Shown here piece by piece: positions 7,519 through 14,153 of a DNA stretch of 25,702 bases. The DNA is from Planctomycetota bacterium (GTDB taxonomy: Bacteria > Planctomycetota > Phycisphaerae > FEN-1346), in contig JAPLML010000098.1 of the NCBI GenBank assembly GCA_026387055.1, forward strand, positions 1-25,702, read 5' to 3'. Under the pieces are notes generated by a model. It saw only the letters and a list, made by a program, of their open reading frames with translations. It did not search any database and was not told the DNA's origin. How positions within the stretch are numbered: the first letter of the stretch is position 1; every line of letters begins with the position of its first letter. A program made the position numbers and the translations under genes.

Positions 7519-8583
7519 TTAGCCCCGCGTGAATACACGCGGGGCCGCACCGGCCCGGCGTGAGGCACCGGGGCCGACCCCCACCCCGCGCCCCAAAGCA
7601 GCAATTCTCCGCTTGAGGCACGCATCGCAGTCGCCCGGCGTCTCGTAGAGGCACGCCTTCGCCGGGTAAATCTCGTACTTCGCACGGTACTCGAGCGGCG
7701 TGAGGTTCGGCATGACGACGTTCGCGCCGCGCTGAAGGCCCAGCTCGCGCCCCTCGGCCCGGTTCAGCGTGGCCAGGGCGGTCGTGCTCGGGATGTTCGC
7801 CCCCGGACACACGAGCTGCGCCAGGGCCACCACCTTGTACGTCATGAGTTCCGTGTTCGGCGCCTGCTCGCCCGGCGGTGCGCAGCCGGCGTCGGCACAC
7901 CCCAGCGGCGTGGCCGGGTGCGGGAGGAACGGACCCACGCCGATCATGTCGAGGTCGAGGGTGCGGAACATCTCCACATCGTCCGCCAGGTCATCGTAAG
8001 TCTGGCCGGGGATGCCGATCATGATGCCGCCGCCGATCTCGTAGCCGAGTTCCCGCAATCGCCGGAGGATGGCCGCGCGGTCCGACGGCCGCCCGGCCAG
8101 CGGCGGATGAATCCGGTCGTACAGCGCCCGGTTGGAGGTCTCGAATCGCAGGAGATACCGATCGGCGCCGGCTTCGCGCCAGGCCGCCAGGTCCGCCTCC
8201 GGCCGCTCGCCGAGGCTGAGCGTCACGGCCAGCGGCGCGAGAGCCTTGAGGCGGCGGACGATCCCGGACATCCACGCCGTCTCGATGCCGTAATCTTCGC
8301 CCGACTGGAGCACGACCGTGCCGTAGCCGAACGCAACGGCCTGCCGCGCGGCGGCGAGGATCTCGCCGGCCGTCATACGGTAGCGCGCCAGGGCGCAGTT
8401 CGACGCCCGCAGGCCGCAGTACAGGCACTCTCGCACGCAGAAGTTTGATATCTCGATGAGTCCGCGCAGGTGGACCTCGTCGCCGACGTGCCGGCGGCGC
8501 GCCGCCTCCGCCCGGCGCCAGAGGTCCTCCAAGCGCGCCGGGGCCTCCTCCCGCAGCCAGGCCTGGATTTCAGCACGGTTCAT
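7519..8583 (-). CDS. hydE: [FeFe]-hydrogenase H-cluster radical SAM maturase HydE
   Basis: HydE is the radical SAM enzyme that processes the HydG product toward the dinuclear iron precursor loaded on HydF. The protein has 354 residues, normal for the family. The catalytic cluster motif is CVRECLYC (Cys49, 53, 56; CX3CX2C). The accessory C-terminal cluster CX7CX2C is present at Cys311, 319 and 322, which many HydE proteins lack. The ATG overlaps the stop of the upstream kinase gene (ATGA), so translation is probably coupled. The last residues (PRVFTRG) are encoded by a perfect hairpin repeat, so the natural C-terminus may have been overwritten; conserved motifs are intact. Biotin synthase-like relatives are excluded by context and by the second cluster. 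Confidence 0.95.
   Translation of the reverse strand: MNRAEIQAWLREEAPARLEDLWRRAEAARRRHVGDEVHLRGLIEISNFCVRECLYCGLRASNCALARYRMTAGEILAAARQAVAFGYGTVVLQSGEDYGIETAWMSGIVRRLKALAPLAVTLSLGERPEADLAAWREAGADRYLLRFETSNRALYDRIHPPLAGRPSDRAAILRRLRELGYEIGGGIMIGIPGQTYDDLADDVEMFRTLDLDMIGVGPFLPHPATPLGCADAGCAPPGEQAPNTELMTYKVVALAQLVCPGANIPSTTALATLNRAEGRELGLQRGANVVMPNLTPLEYRAKYEIYPAKACLYETPGDCDACLKRRIAALGRGVGVGPGASRRAGAAPRVFTRG
7523..7544. repeat. Perfect 9-bp hairpin within the hydE 3' end
   Basis: CCCCGCGTG at 7523-7531 and CACGCGGGG at 7536-7544 pair perfectly around AATA. The stem encodes the last residues of HydE and ends beside its stop codon. Confidence 0.65.
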
Positions 8584-9725
8584 GGCGCCGCCTCGGGGTT
8601 GACGGGCTCGCGCAGAACGACCGTGAAAGTGCTCCCCACGTCCGGCTCGCTGACCACGGAGACATCGCCGCCGTAGAGGGTCGCCAGTTTCCTGACAATC
8701 GAGAGTCCCAGGCCGCTGCCCAGGATGTGGCGGGTCTTGTCGGTCTTGAGGCGGACGAACTCGGCGAACAGGCGTGCCGTGTCGTCCTTCGTCATGCCAA
8801 TGCCCGTGTCGGAAACGGCAACGACCACCGCGCCGTCTTCGCGCCGCACCGTCACCCGGGCGCGGCCGCCGTCGCGGTTGTACTTGACGGCGTTCGAGAC
8901 GAGGTTGTTCAGGATGATCTCCAGTTCGCCGCGGTCGGCCTTCATCGTGACGGGCGGTTCGGCGTCGAGGGCGATCGTGATGCCGCGGGGGGCGGCCTCG
9001 GGCGTGGCGGTGTCGATCGCCGCGCGGGCGATTTCGCCGACGTTCACCTCGGCGAACTCGCGGCGCTTGAGGCCGGACTCGATCCGCGTCATGTCGAGGA
9101 GGTCGCCGATGAGCTTCCTCATCCCCTCGGTGCGGATGAGGCTGCGCTCCAGCATGCGACAGTAGGCCGCCTCGTCCGAGCCGACCGAGCGGTCGCGGAT
9201 GATGCGCAGGTATCCCTCGACCGCCGCCAGCGGGGCCTTGAGCTCGTGCGCCAGGACCGAGATCAACTGGAACCGAACCTGGCGCTTTTCCTGGGCGAGC
9301 TTCCGCGCCTGCTGGGCCAGGATGACGCGCCCGGCGCTCTTGCGGATCGTGATCTTGAGCTCCTCGGGCGTAAACGGCTTGGCGAGGAAGTCGTAAGCGC
9401 CGCGCTTGATGGCGCTGACGGCCGTGTCGAGCGACGCGTAGGCCGTGATCATGATCGTCAGGATTTCGCCCTGGTGGCCCTGGAGCCGGTCGAGCACCTC
9501 CAGGCCGCTGATGCCGGGCAGCTTGTAGTCCAAGAGGAGGATGTGCGGCGGACGCGCGGCCACCTTCTCGAGCGTCTGCTCGCCCGTCTCGGCCTGCTCC
9601 ACCTCGAAACACACGTCCACGTTGACGTCGGGCAGCGAGACGGTGAAGTCGCGCAGGGCCCGGGCGACCCCCATCCGCATGCCGGGCTCGTCGTCGGCCA
9701 CCAGGATCCTCAGAGTTTCAGACAT
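8580..9725 (-). CDS. Receiver-histidine kinase hybrid protein
   Basis: This 381-residue soluble protein has an N-terminal receiver domain (acidic pair Asp11/Asp12, phosphoacceptor Asp66 in LLLDYKLPG, conserved Lys116 in AKPF). A HisKA dimerisation domain follows (SVLAHELKAPLAAV, His160), then a HATPase domain with N-box NNLVSNAVKYN, DTGIGM and GSGLGLSIV. There is no transmembrane segment or DNA-binding domain. It lies directly downstream of the hydrogenase-fused kinase, which may phosphorylate its receiver, and its stop overlaps the hydE start. AAAGGA lies 6-7 bases before the ATG. The order receiver then kinase is typical of response-regulator/kinase relays that act on a further partner not encoded here. 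Confidence 0.88.
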   Translation of the reverse strand: MSETLRILVADDEPGMRMGVARALRDFTVSLPDVNVDVCFEVEQAETGEQTLEKVAARPPHILLLDYKLPGISGLEVLDRLQGHQGEILTIMITAYASLDTAVSAIKRGAYDFLAKPFTPEELKITIRKSAGRVILAQQARKLAQEKRQVRFQLISVLAHELKAPLAAVEGYLRIIRDRSVGSDEAAYCRMLERSLIRTEGMRKLIGDLLDMTRIESGLKRREFAEVNVGEIARAAIDTATPEAAPRGITIALDAEPPVTMKADRGELEIILNNLVSNAVKYNRDGGRARVTVRREDGAVVVAVSDTGIGMTKDDTARLFAEFVRLKTDKTRHILGSGLGLSIVRKLATLYGGDVSVVSEPDVGSTFTVVLREPVNPEAAP

Positions 9726-9830
9726 AGCTATCCTTTCAAGAATCAGCCGAGATCGTCGGCGGCGGCCATCGTCGTCTTACGTGGCCCGTTGGCGGCGCCG
9801 GTCAAAGCCTCGCACCCTTCCTCGAAAACG

Positions 9831-9848
9831 CGCCCGGCAAGCCGGGCG
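9831..9848. repeat. Hairpin repeat copy 2 (AACGCGCC...GGCGGCTGA family)
   Basis: CGCCCGGC and GCCGGGCG pair perfectly over 8 bp around AA. This is the partner of the copy at 7484-7501. It sits in the 153-base gap between the two kinase genes (9726-9878), together with a second GGCCGGGCATGCC-type palindrome near 9863; no other content is visible there. Confidence 0.6.
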
Positions 9849-9878
9849 GCTGAATGCTCATTGGCCGGGCATGCCGCC

Positions 9879-11882
9879 CTACTCCTGCCTGCCCTTGCGG
9901 GGCAGCGTCACGGTGAAGGTCGCCCCCGTCGGCCCGGCCGCCGGGTCGGCGTTCGATGCCACGCCGATCTCTCCCCGGTGCATCTTCACAATACCATACG
10001 TTACGGCCAGGCCCAGGCCCGTCCCCATGCCGATCTGCTTGGTCGTGAAGAACGGCTCGAAGATCTTGGCCTGGTTCTCCTTCGGAATGCCGACGCCGGT
10101 GTCGGCGACCACGAGGCGGATCCGCTCGGCGTCGCCGCAGATCCGGATCGCGACGGCGCCGCCGTGCGGCATGGCCGCGTAGGCGTTCGACAGCAGGTTC
10201 GTGAGCACCTGGATGATCTGGTCGCGGTCGACCTCGGCCGCGGGGTCCCCGGTCTCGATCTCCACGCCGACGGTCACGCCCTCCGGCGCGGGGACCGCCT
10301 TCAGGCTCCGCGCCACCAGGTCCGCCAGGTCCGTCGGCTGGAGGAGCACCTTGTTCTGGCGCGCGAAGTGCAGCAGCCCGGAGACGATCTTCTTGCACCG
10401 ATCCGACTGCTCGGCGATCATCTGAAGGTCATTGTAGAGCTGCGACTTCCTGTCGCACTCGTCAAGCAACAAGTGGGCGTACATCAGAACGACGCCCAGG
10501 GGGTTGTTGACCTCGTGGGCGATGCCGGCCGCGAGCTGCCCCATGCTGGCCAGCTTCTCCGACTGCATGAGGGCCTCCTGCGCGCTGGCCAGCTGCTCGT
10601 TGGAGACCGCCAACTCGCGGACGGCCCGCTTGAGCTGCTCGATCGTGTGCGGCAGACACATCTCGCTCTCGGCGAAGCCCTTGTAGATGGCGACGGCGTG
10701 CCCGCGGCAGGTGTCGTAGCCGCACGCGCCGCAGTTGAGCTCGTCCTCGGGGGTGAACTTGCCCATGCGGGCCATGATGTCGGCCAGTTGCGTGGCGACG
10801 GGGATGGCGATCCGCTGATCGTTGGCCGCGAACTGCCGCCCGAGGTCGAGATCGGCGAACCGCTCCATGTCGGCCCGCCACCGGTCGCGGTCCACCGCCA
10901 GCGCGCGGCGCCGCACGTGCTGGCTGACGCGGGAGCGGCGGCTGAAGTGGGCCGTGTGGCCGCTCATCCCCGCCCCCGTGATGCAGCCCTTGCAGCAGAG
11001 GACCTCGAGGAGCTTGGCGTCGAGGTCGCCCGTCTCGAACTCCTCCAGGGCGATCACGAAGTTCTCGCGGCCCTCGGCGGCCACGACCTGCCCGGCTTGG
11101 AGGTCCTCGGCCACGCCGGCCGCCTGGAGGAGGCCTCGCGCGACGGGCAGCAGCCCCCCGGCCATCGCGCGCGGCGGGTCGAAGTCGCTCCCCTCCACCG
11201 ACGCCGGCCCGATCCCGGTCTCCCGCAGCATCTCGCGCAGCTCGACGAACGTCAGCACGGCATCGACCTCGCCGGCGATCCGCTCGCTGGCCGCCTCCCC
11301 CTTCTTCGCGATGCACGGCCCGATGAAAACCGTCTTCAGGCCCCCGCCGTGCAGGCGGTGAAGCACGCGCGCCGTCGCCACCATCGGCGACGCGATCGGC
11401 GCCAGCGCCCCGACGAGTTGCGGATAATACTTTTCTACATATCCGATGAGCGCCGGGCAGGTGGTCGCAATGAACCGCTGGCCCTTCGTCTCCTCCAGGA
11501 GGCGGCGGTACCTCTCCGCCACGAGGTCCGCCCCGAAGGCCACCTCGTTGACGAGCTTGAAGCCCAGCGCCCGCAGCATGCCCACGAGCTGCCCGTCGCT
11601 CCACTCGGTGAACTCGGCCGGAAAACTCGGCGCCACCATCGCCGCCACCGGCGCGCCGCCCGCCAGGAGCTCGCGCACGCGGGCGGCGGCGCTCTGGACC
11701 TGCTTGGCGTGCTGGCTGCACACCCGCACGCAGTTGCCGCAGCCGATGCACCGTTCGGGAATAACCTCCGCCTGGCCGGTGGCGATCCGGATGGCCTTGG
11801 CGGGGCACTCGCGCACGCACGTGTAGCACACGCGGCAGCGCTCCTTGATCGTCGTCACCAGCGGCGTCGTCGAATGTCTCAT
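9879..11882 (-). CDS. Sensory [FeFe]-hydrogenase-like protein fused to a histidine kinase (HydS-type)
   Basis: This encodes 667 residues. Domains in order are: two ferredoxin [4Fe-4S] motifs (CRVCYTCVRECP at 16-27 and CIGCGNCVRVC at 45-55); an H-cluster-type domain with L1 TTCP (Cys142), L2 GPCIAKKGE (Cys190) and L3 EVLCCKGC (Cys296/297/300); and an Fe-S domain of the CGACGYDTC...C type (Cys384, 387, 392, 409). A coiled coil, HisKA (GIAHEVNNPL, His456) and HATPase (DTGVGIP 594-600, GTGLGL 620-625) follow. All candidate cluster cysteines remain, but the residue before Cys142 is Thr rather than the proton-transfer Cys, as expected for a sensor rather than a fast catalyst. It is soluble, with no PAS domain. 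The ATG at 11882 has GAGG 8 bases upstream; a TTG further out is rejected. It lies 33 bases after hydA. It probably senses H2 or redox state and signals to the next gene product. Confidence 0.9.
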   Translation of the reverse strand: MRHSTTPLVTTIKERCRVCYTCVRECPAKAIRIATGQAEVIPERCIGCGNCVRVCSQHAKQVQSAAARVRELLAGGAPVAAMVAPSFPAEFTEWSDGQLVGMLRALGFKLVNEVAFGADLVAERYRRLLEETKGQRFIATTCPALIGYVEKYYPQLVGALAPIASPMVATARVLHRLHGGGLKTVFIGPCIAKKGEAASERIAGEVDAVLTFVELREMLRETGIGPASVEGSDFDPPRAMAGGLLPVARGLLQAAGVAEDLQAGQVVAAEGRENFVIALEEFETGDLDAKLLEVLCCKGCITGAGMSGHTAHFSRRSRVSQHVRRRALAVDRDRWRADMERFADLDLGRQFAANDQRIAIPVATQLADIMARMGKFTPEDELNCGACGYDTCRGHAVAIYKGFAESEMCLPHTIEQLKRAVRELAVSNEQLASAQEALMQSEKLASMGQLAAGIAHEVNNPLGVVLMYAHLLLDECDRKSQLYNDLQMIAEQSDRCKKIVSGLLHFARQNKVLLQPTDLADLVARSLKAVPAPEGVTVGVEIETGDPAAEVDRDQIIQVLTNLLSNAYAAMPHGGAVAIRICGDAERIRLVVADTGVGIPKENQAKIFEPFFTTKQIGMGTGLGLAVTYGIVKMHRGEIGVASNADPAAGPTGATFTVTLPRKGRQE

Positions 11883-11915
11883 GAGGTCTGCCTCGCACAA
11901 CCGGAAAGCGGGTCC

Positions 11916-13637
11916 CTAGATAACCACCTCGCGTTTGGCATAACGGGTATGCAGCAGTTCGCGCCCGCGGGCGCTCAGCGGCTTGCCCAGGAGATCCTGG
12001 TACAGCCGCTGGACGGCGCCATTCGCATGGGCCGTCCGGATCGGCTCATCGGCATCGAGGCCGTAGAGCGCCTCGGCACGGGCCCGCACGGCCTGGGCTG
12101 AGGCGCCGACCGGCTGTCCGCCGCCGGCCACGCACCCGCCGGGGCACGTCGCCACTTCCACGAAGTGGAGGGACCGCCACCCGGCGCGGATCTCGTCCAG
12201 GAGCCGCCGGGCGCCGCCCAGGCCGCTGACCACGGCCACGCCGAAGTCCCGTCCGCCGACCCGCAGGCGCGCCTCCTTGACCCCTTCCGGCGCCCGCAGC
12301 GCCTGGAGCCGCAGGTTCGGCAGGTCCTTGCCCGTGAGGAGAAAGTGGACCGATCGCATGACGGCCTCCGCCGCGCCGCCGGCGGCGCCGCACAGCTTGC
12401 CCGCCGTGCTGCGCTCGCCGAACGGCTCGTCGGCCGGTTCCGGCGAAAGGGCCGCCAGGTCCACCCCGCGCATGCGGAGGATCCGCGCCAGTTCCCGCGT
12501 CGTCAGGACCGCGTCGACGTCGGGCCGCCCGCCGCAACCCATCTCGGGACGCTCCGCCTCGGCCTTCTTCGCCGTGCACGGCATGACGGCCACGCTGAAA
12601 ATCCGCGCGGGGTCCACCTCGGCCTGCTGCGCGAAGTACGTCTTGATAAGCGCCCCGAGCATCTGCTGCGGGCTCTTGCACGTGGAGAGGTTCTCAAGGA
12701 AGTCGGGGCGGAACTCCTCGACGAACCTGACCCAGCCGGGGGAGCCGCTGGTCAGCATCGGCAGGGGACCGCCGCGGGTGATCCGCTCCACGAACTCCGC
12801 CGCCATCTCCATCGCCGCCAAGTCCGCCCCCAGCGCCCCGTCGAAGACGCGCGCGAAACCCAGTTCCCTGAGCGCCGCCGCCAGGGGGCCGGCGACGTCG
12901 GTCCCCGGCTCCAGGCCGAACGCCTCCCCCAGGGACACCGACACCGCGGGCGCGAGCTGGACCACGACGAGCTTCGCGGGGTCGTCGAGCGCGCCGACGA
13001 CCTCCTTGACGTGGCTCTGCTCGCGCAGCGCGCCCGTCGGGCAGGTCATGAGGCACTGGCCGCAACCCACGCAGCTCGAGAGGTTCAGGCTCTCGTCGAA
13101 GGCCGTGCCGATGCAGGTCCGGGATCCGCGGCCGTGAAAGTCGATGGCCGCCACACCCTGGATTTCCTCGCACACGCGGACGCACTTGCCGCACAGGATG
13201 CACTTGGCCGGGTCGCGGACGATGGACGGGCCCGCCAGGTCGATCTTGCGGTCGCTCTTGGCCCCGACGTAGCGCCGCTGGCGGACGCCGAGATCCTCGG
13301 CCAGGCGCTGAAGCTGGCAGGCACCGTTGCGGAAGCAGTAGAGGCAATCGTCGGGGTGGTTCGCCAGCAGCAGTTCCACGATCGTCTGGCGGGCCCGCAC
13401 CGCCCGGGGGGAATGGGTCATCACCTTCATCCCCTCCTCGACGGGCGTCGCGCAGCTCGGCGCCAGGCGGCGCCTGCCTTCGACCTCCACGACGCACAGC
13501 CGGCACGCGCCGCTCGGGAACAAGGCCGGCACATCGCAGAGGGTGGGCACGCTGAGCCCCGCCCGCCGCAGCGCCGCCAGCAGCCTCTCGCCTTCGCGGG
13601 CGCGGAGCGGCCTCTTGTTGACCTCAATCGTTACCAC
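11916..13637 (-). CDS. hydA: [FeFe]-hydrogenase catalytic subunit HydA (NAD-linked type) with atypical L1 motif
   Basis: This encodes 573 residues. The N-terminal [2Fe-2S] domain has Cys34, 45, 48 and 62; a His-ligated [4Fe-4S] site has His94, Cys98, 101 and 107; two ferredoxin clusters follow (CILCGKCVRVC 146-156 and CVGCGQCLMTC 189-199). The H-cluster domain has L2 VMPCTAKKAE (Cys353) and L3 EVATCPGGCVAGGGQP (Cys498, 502). L1 reads TSGSPGW (296-302) where families have TSCCPxW or TSCSPGW, so the L1 cysteine is missing; the codon is GGC (12744-12746), one base from TGC. L3 also has Ala for the usual Met. With HydB and HydC it would form a trimeric NAD(P)-linked, possibly bifurcating, hydrogenase. 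GTG start, with AAGGTG 8 bases upstream. The family is certain; full activity is not. Confidence 0.93.
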   Translation of the reverse strand: MVTIEVNKRPLRAREGERLLAALRRAGLSVPTLCDVPALFPSGACRLCVVEVEGRRRLAPSCATPVEEGMKVMTHSPRAVRARQTIVELLLANHPDDCLYCFRNGACQLQRLAEDLGVRQRRYVGAKSDRKIDLAGPSIVRDPAKCILCGKCVRVCEEIQGVAAIDFHGRGSRTCIGTAFDESLNLSSCVGCGQCLMTCPTGALREQSHVKEVVGALDDPAKLVVVQLAPAVSVSLGEAFGLEPGTDVAGPLAAALRELGFARVFDGALGADLAAMEMAAEFVERITRGGPLPMLTSGSPGWVRFVEEFRPDFLENLSTCKSPQQMLGALIKTYFAQQAEVDPARIFSVAVMPCTAKKAEAERPEMGCGGRPDVDAVLTTRELARILRMRGVDLAALSPEPADEPFGERSTAGKLCGAAGGAAEAVMRSVHFLLTGKDLPNLRLQALRAPEGVKEARLRVGGRDFGVAVVSGLGGARRLLDEIRAGWRSLHFVEVATCPGGCVAGGGQPVGASAQAVRARAEALYGLDADEPIRTAHANGAVQRLYQDLLGKPLSARGRELLHTRYAKREVVI

Positions 13638-13659
13638 GGTCGACGCACCTTAGTAAGAC

Positions 13660-13691
13660 ATTTTCGATTTTAGATTTTAGATTTTGGATTT
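13660..13691. repeat. AT-rich repeat arm, left side of four-helix-bundle cassette
   Basis: Repeated GATTTT units (TTTTCGATTTTAGATTTTAG and following) stand out from the GC-rich surroundings. The arm overlaps the 3' end and stop of the four-helix-bundle gene and is mirrored at 14076-14107. Confidence 0.75.
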
Positions 13692-14033
13692 GGCGGCCGA
13701 ACGGCGCGATGCCGTAACAATCGCCACGAGCTCGTCGGCTTCCGCAAGCAGAGGCCCGACACGACTTTGCGGCATGAGACTGCTCTCGATGATGAGTTCC
13801 AGCCAGTAGACGCTCTCGTCGGCTTCCTCCTCCGCGATCGCAAGCTTGGCAATAAAGTCCGCCCCGGACCTGGCCCGTCATGCCGCCCGGTAATTGGCGC
13901 CGACAGAGCATCCGCACCGCAAGAGCTGGCCCCCGATGGTCCGGCCGTCGGGCGTTCTCGGCAAAGCGCGTACCAGCCGGATGACCCGAAGGGCGAACTG
14001 CTTCATCCTCTTTTTCAGTTCATCCTCGGTCAT
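13677..14033 (-). pseudogene. Four-helix-bundle (23S-IVS type) protein gene with in-frame TGA at codon 52
   Basis: Read from the ATG at 14033, the frame gives MTEDELKKRM, then GGQLLRCGCSVGANYRAA, a TGA (13878-13880), and continues without any frame change through RARSGADFIAKLAIAEEEAD, ESVYWLELIIES and ADELVAIVTASRR to TAA at 13677-13679. Length (119 codons) and the full sequence match the four-helix-bundle/S23 family, whose usual text here is NYRAACRARS. The TGA therefore most simply replaces a TGC cysteine codon. Its ribosome site is good (GAGG, 6-7 bases). The function of the family is unknown; members occur inside 23S rRNA intervening sequences, and the Avd proteins of retroelements share the fold. 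It lies between hydB and hydA and is framed by AT-rich inverted repeats. A nonsense mutation, a sequencing error or recoding are all possible. Confidence 0.85.
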
Positions 14034-14075
14034 GCCGTCCTCGTTACGGCAAGCGCGTTCGGCGTCGCGTCCACC

Positions 14076-14107
14076 AAATCGAAGATCAAAAATCTAAAAT
14101 CGAAAAT
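14076..14107. repeat. AT-rich repeat arm, right side of four-helix-bundle cassette
   Basis: The sequence contains AAAAATCTAAAATCGAAAAT, the inverse of the arm at 13660-13691. The two arms enclose the four-helix-bundle gene in a 448-bp unit. The rest of the 516-base hydB-hydA gap (13638-14153) holds only a small CTCGCC/GGCGAG hairpin near 14120. Confidence 0.75.
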
Positions 14108-14153
14108 GGCCCAAGTCGCCTCGCCACGGCGAGTCTTCGACTTCGGCGGCCCG

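Noticed and set aside
9726..9878. A small gene between the two kinase genes
   Set aside because: No protein-like frame; the gap is accounted for by two hairpin repeats.
8727..12101. A very long open frame (1124 codons) on the + strand opposite the kinases and hydA
   Set aside because: It is antisense to four genes with clear domains, is rich in Arg/Ala/His/Asp from GC-biased codons, and shows no motif. Long antisense frames are expected at this GC content.
13878..13880. Firm call of a selenocysteine codon
   Set aside because: The small hairpin after the TGA has a 3-base loop and sits too close to match known bacterial SECIS elements, and this family is not known to contain selenoproteins; kept only as an alternative.
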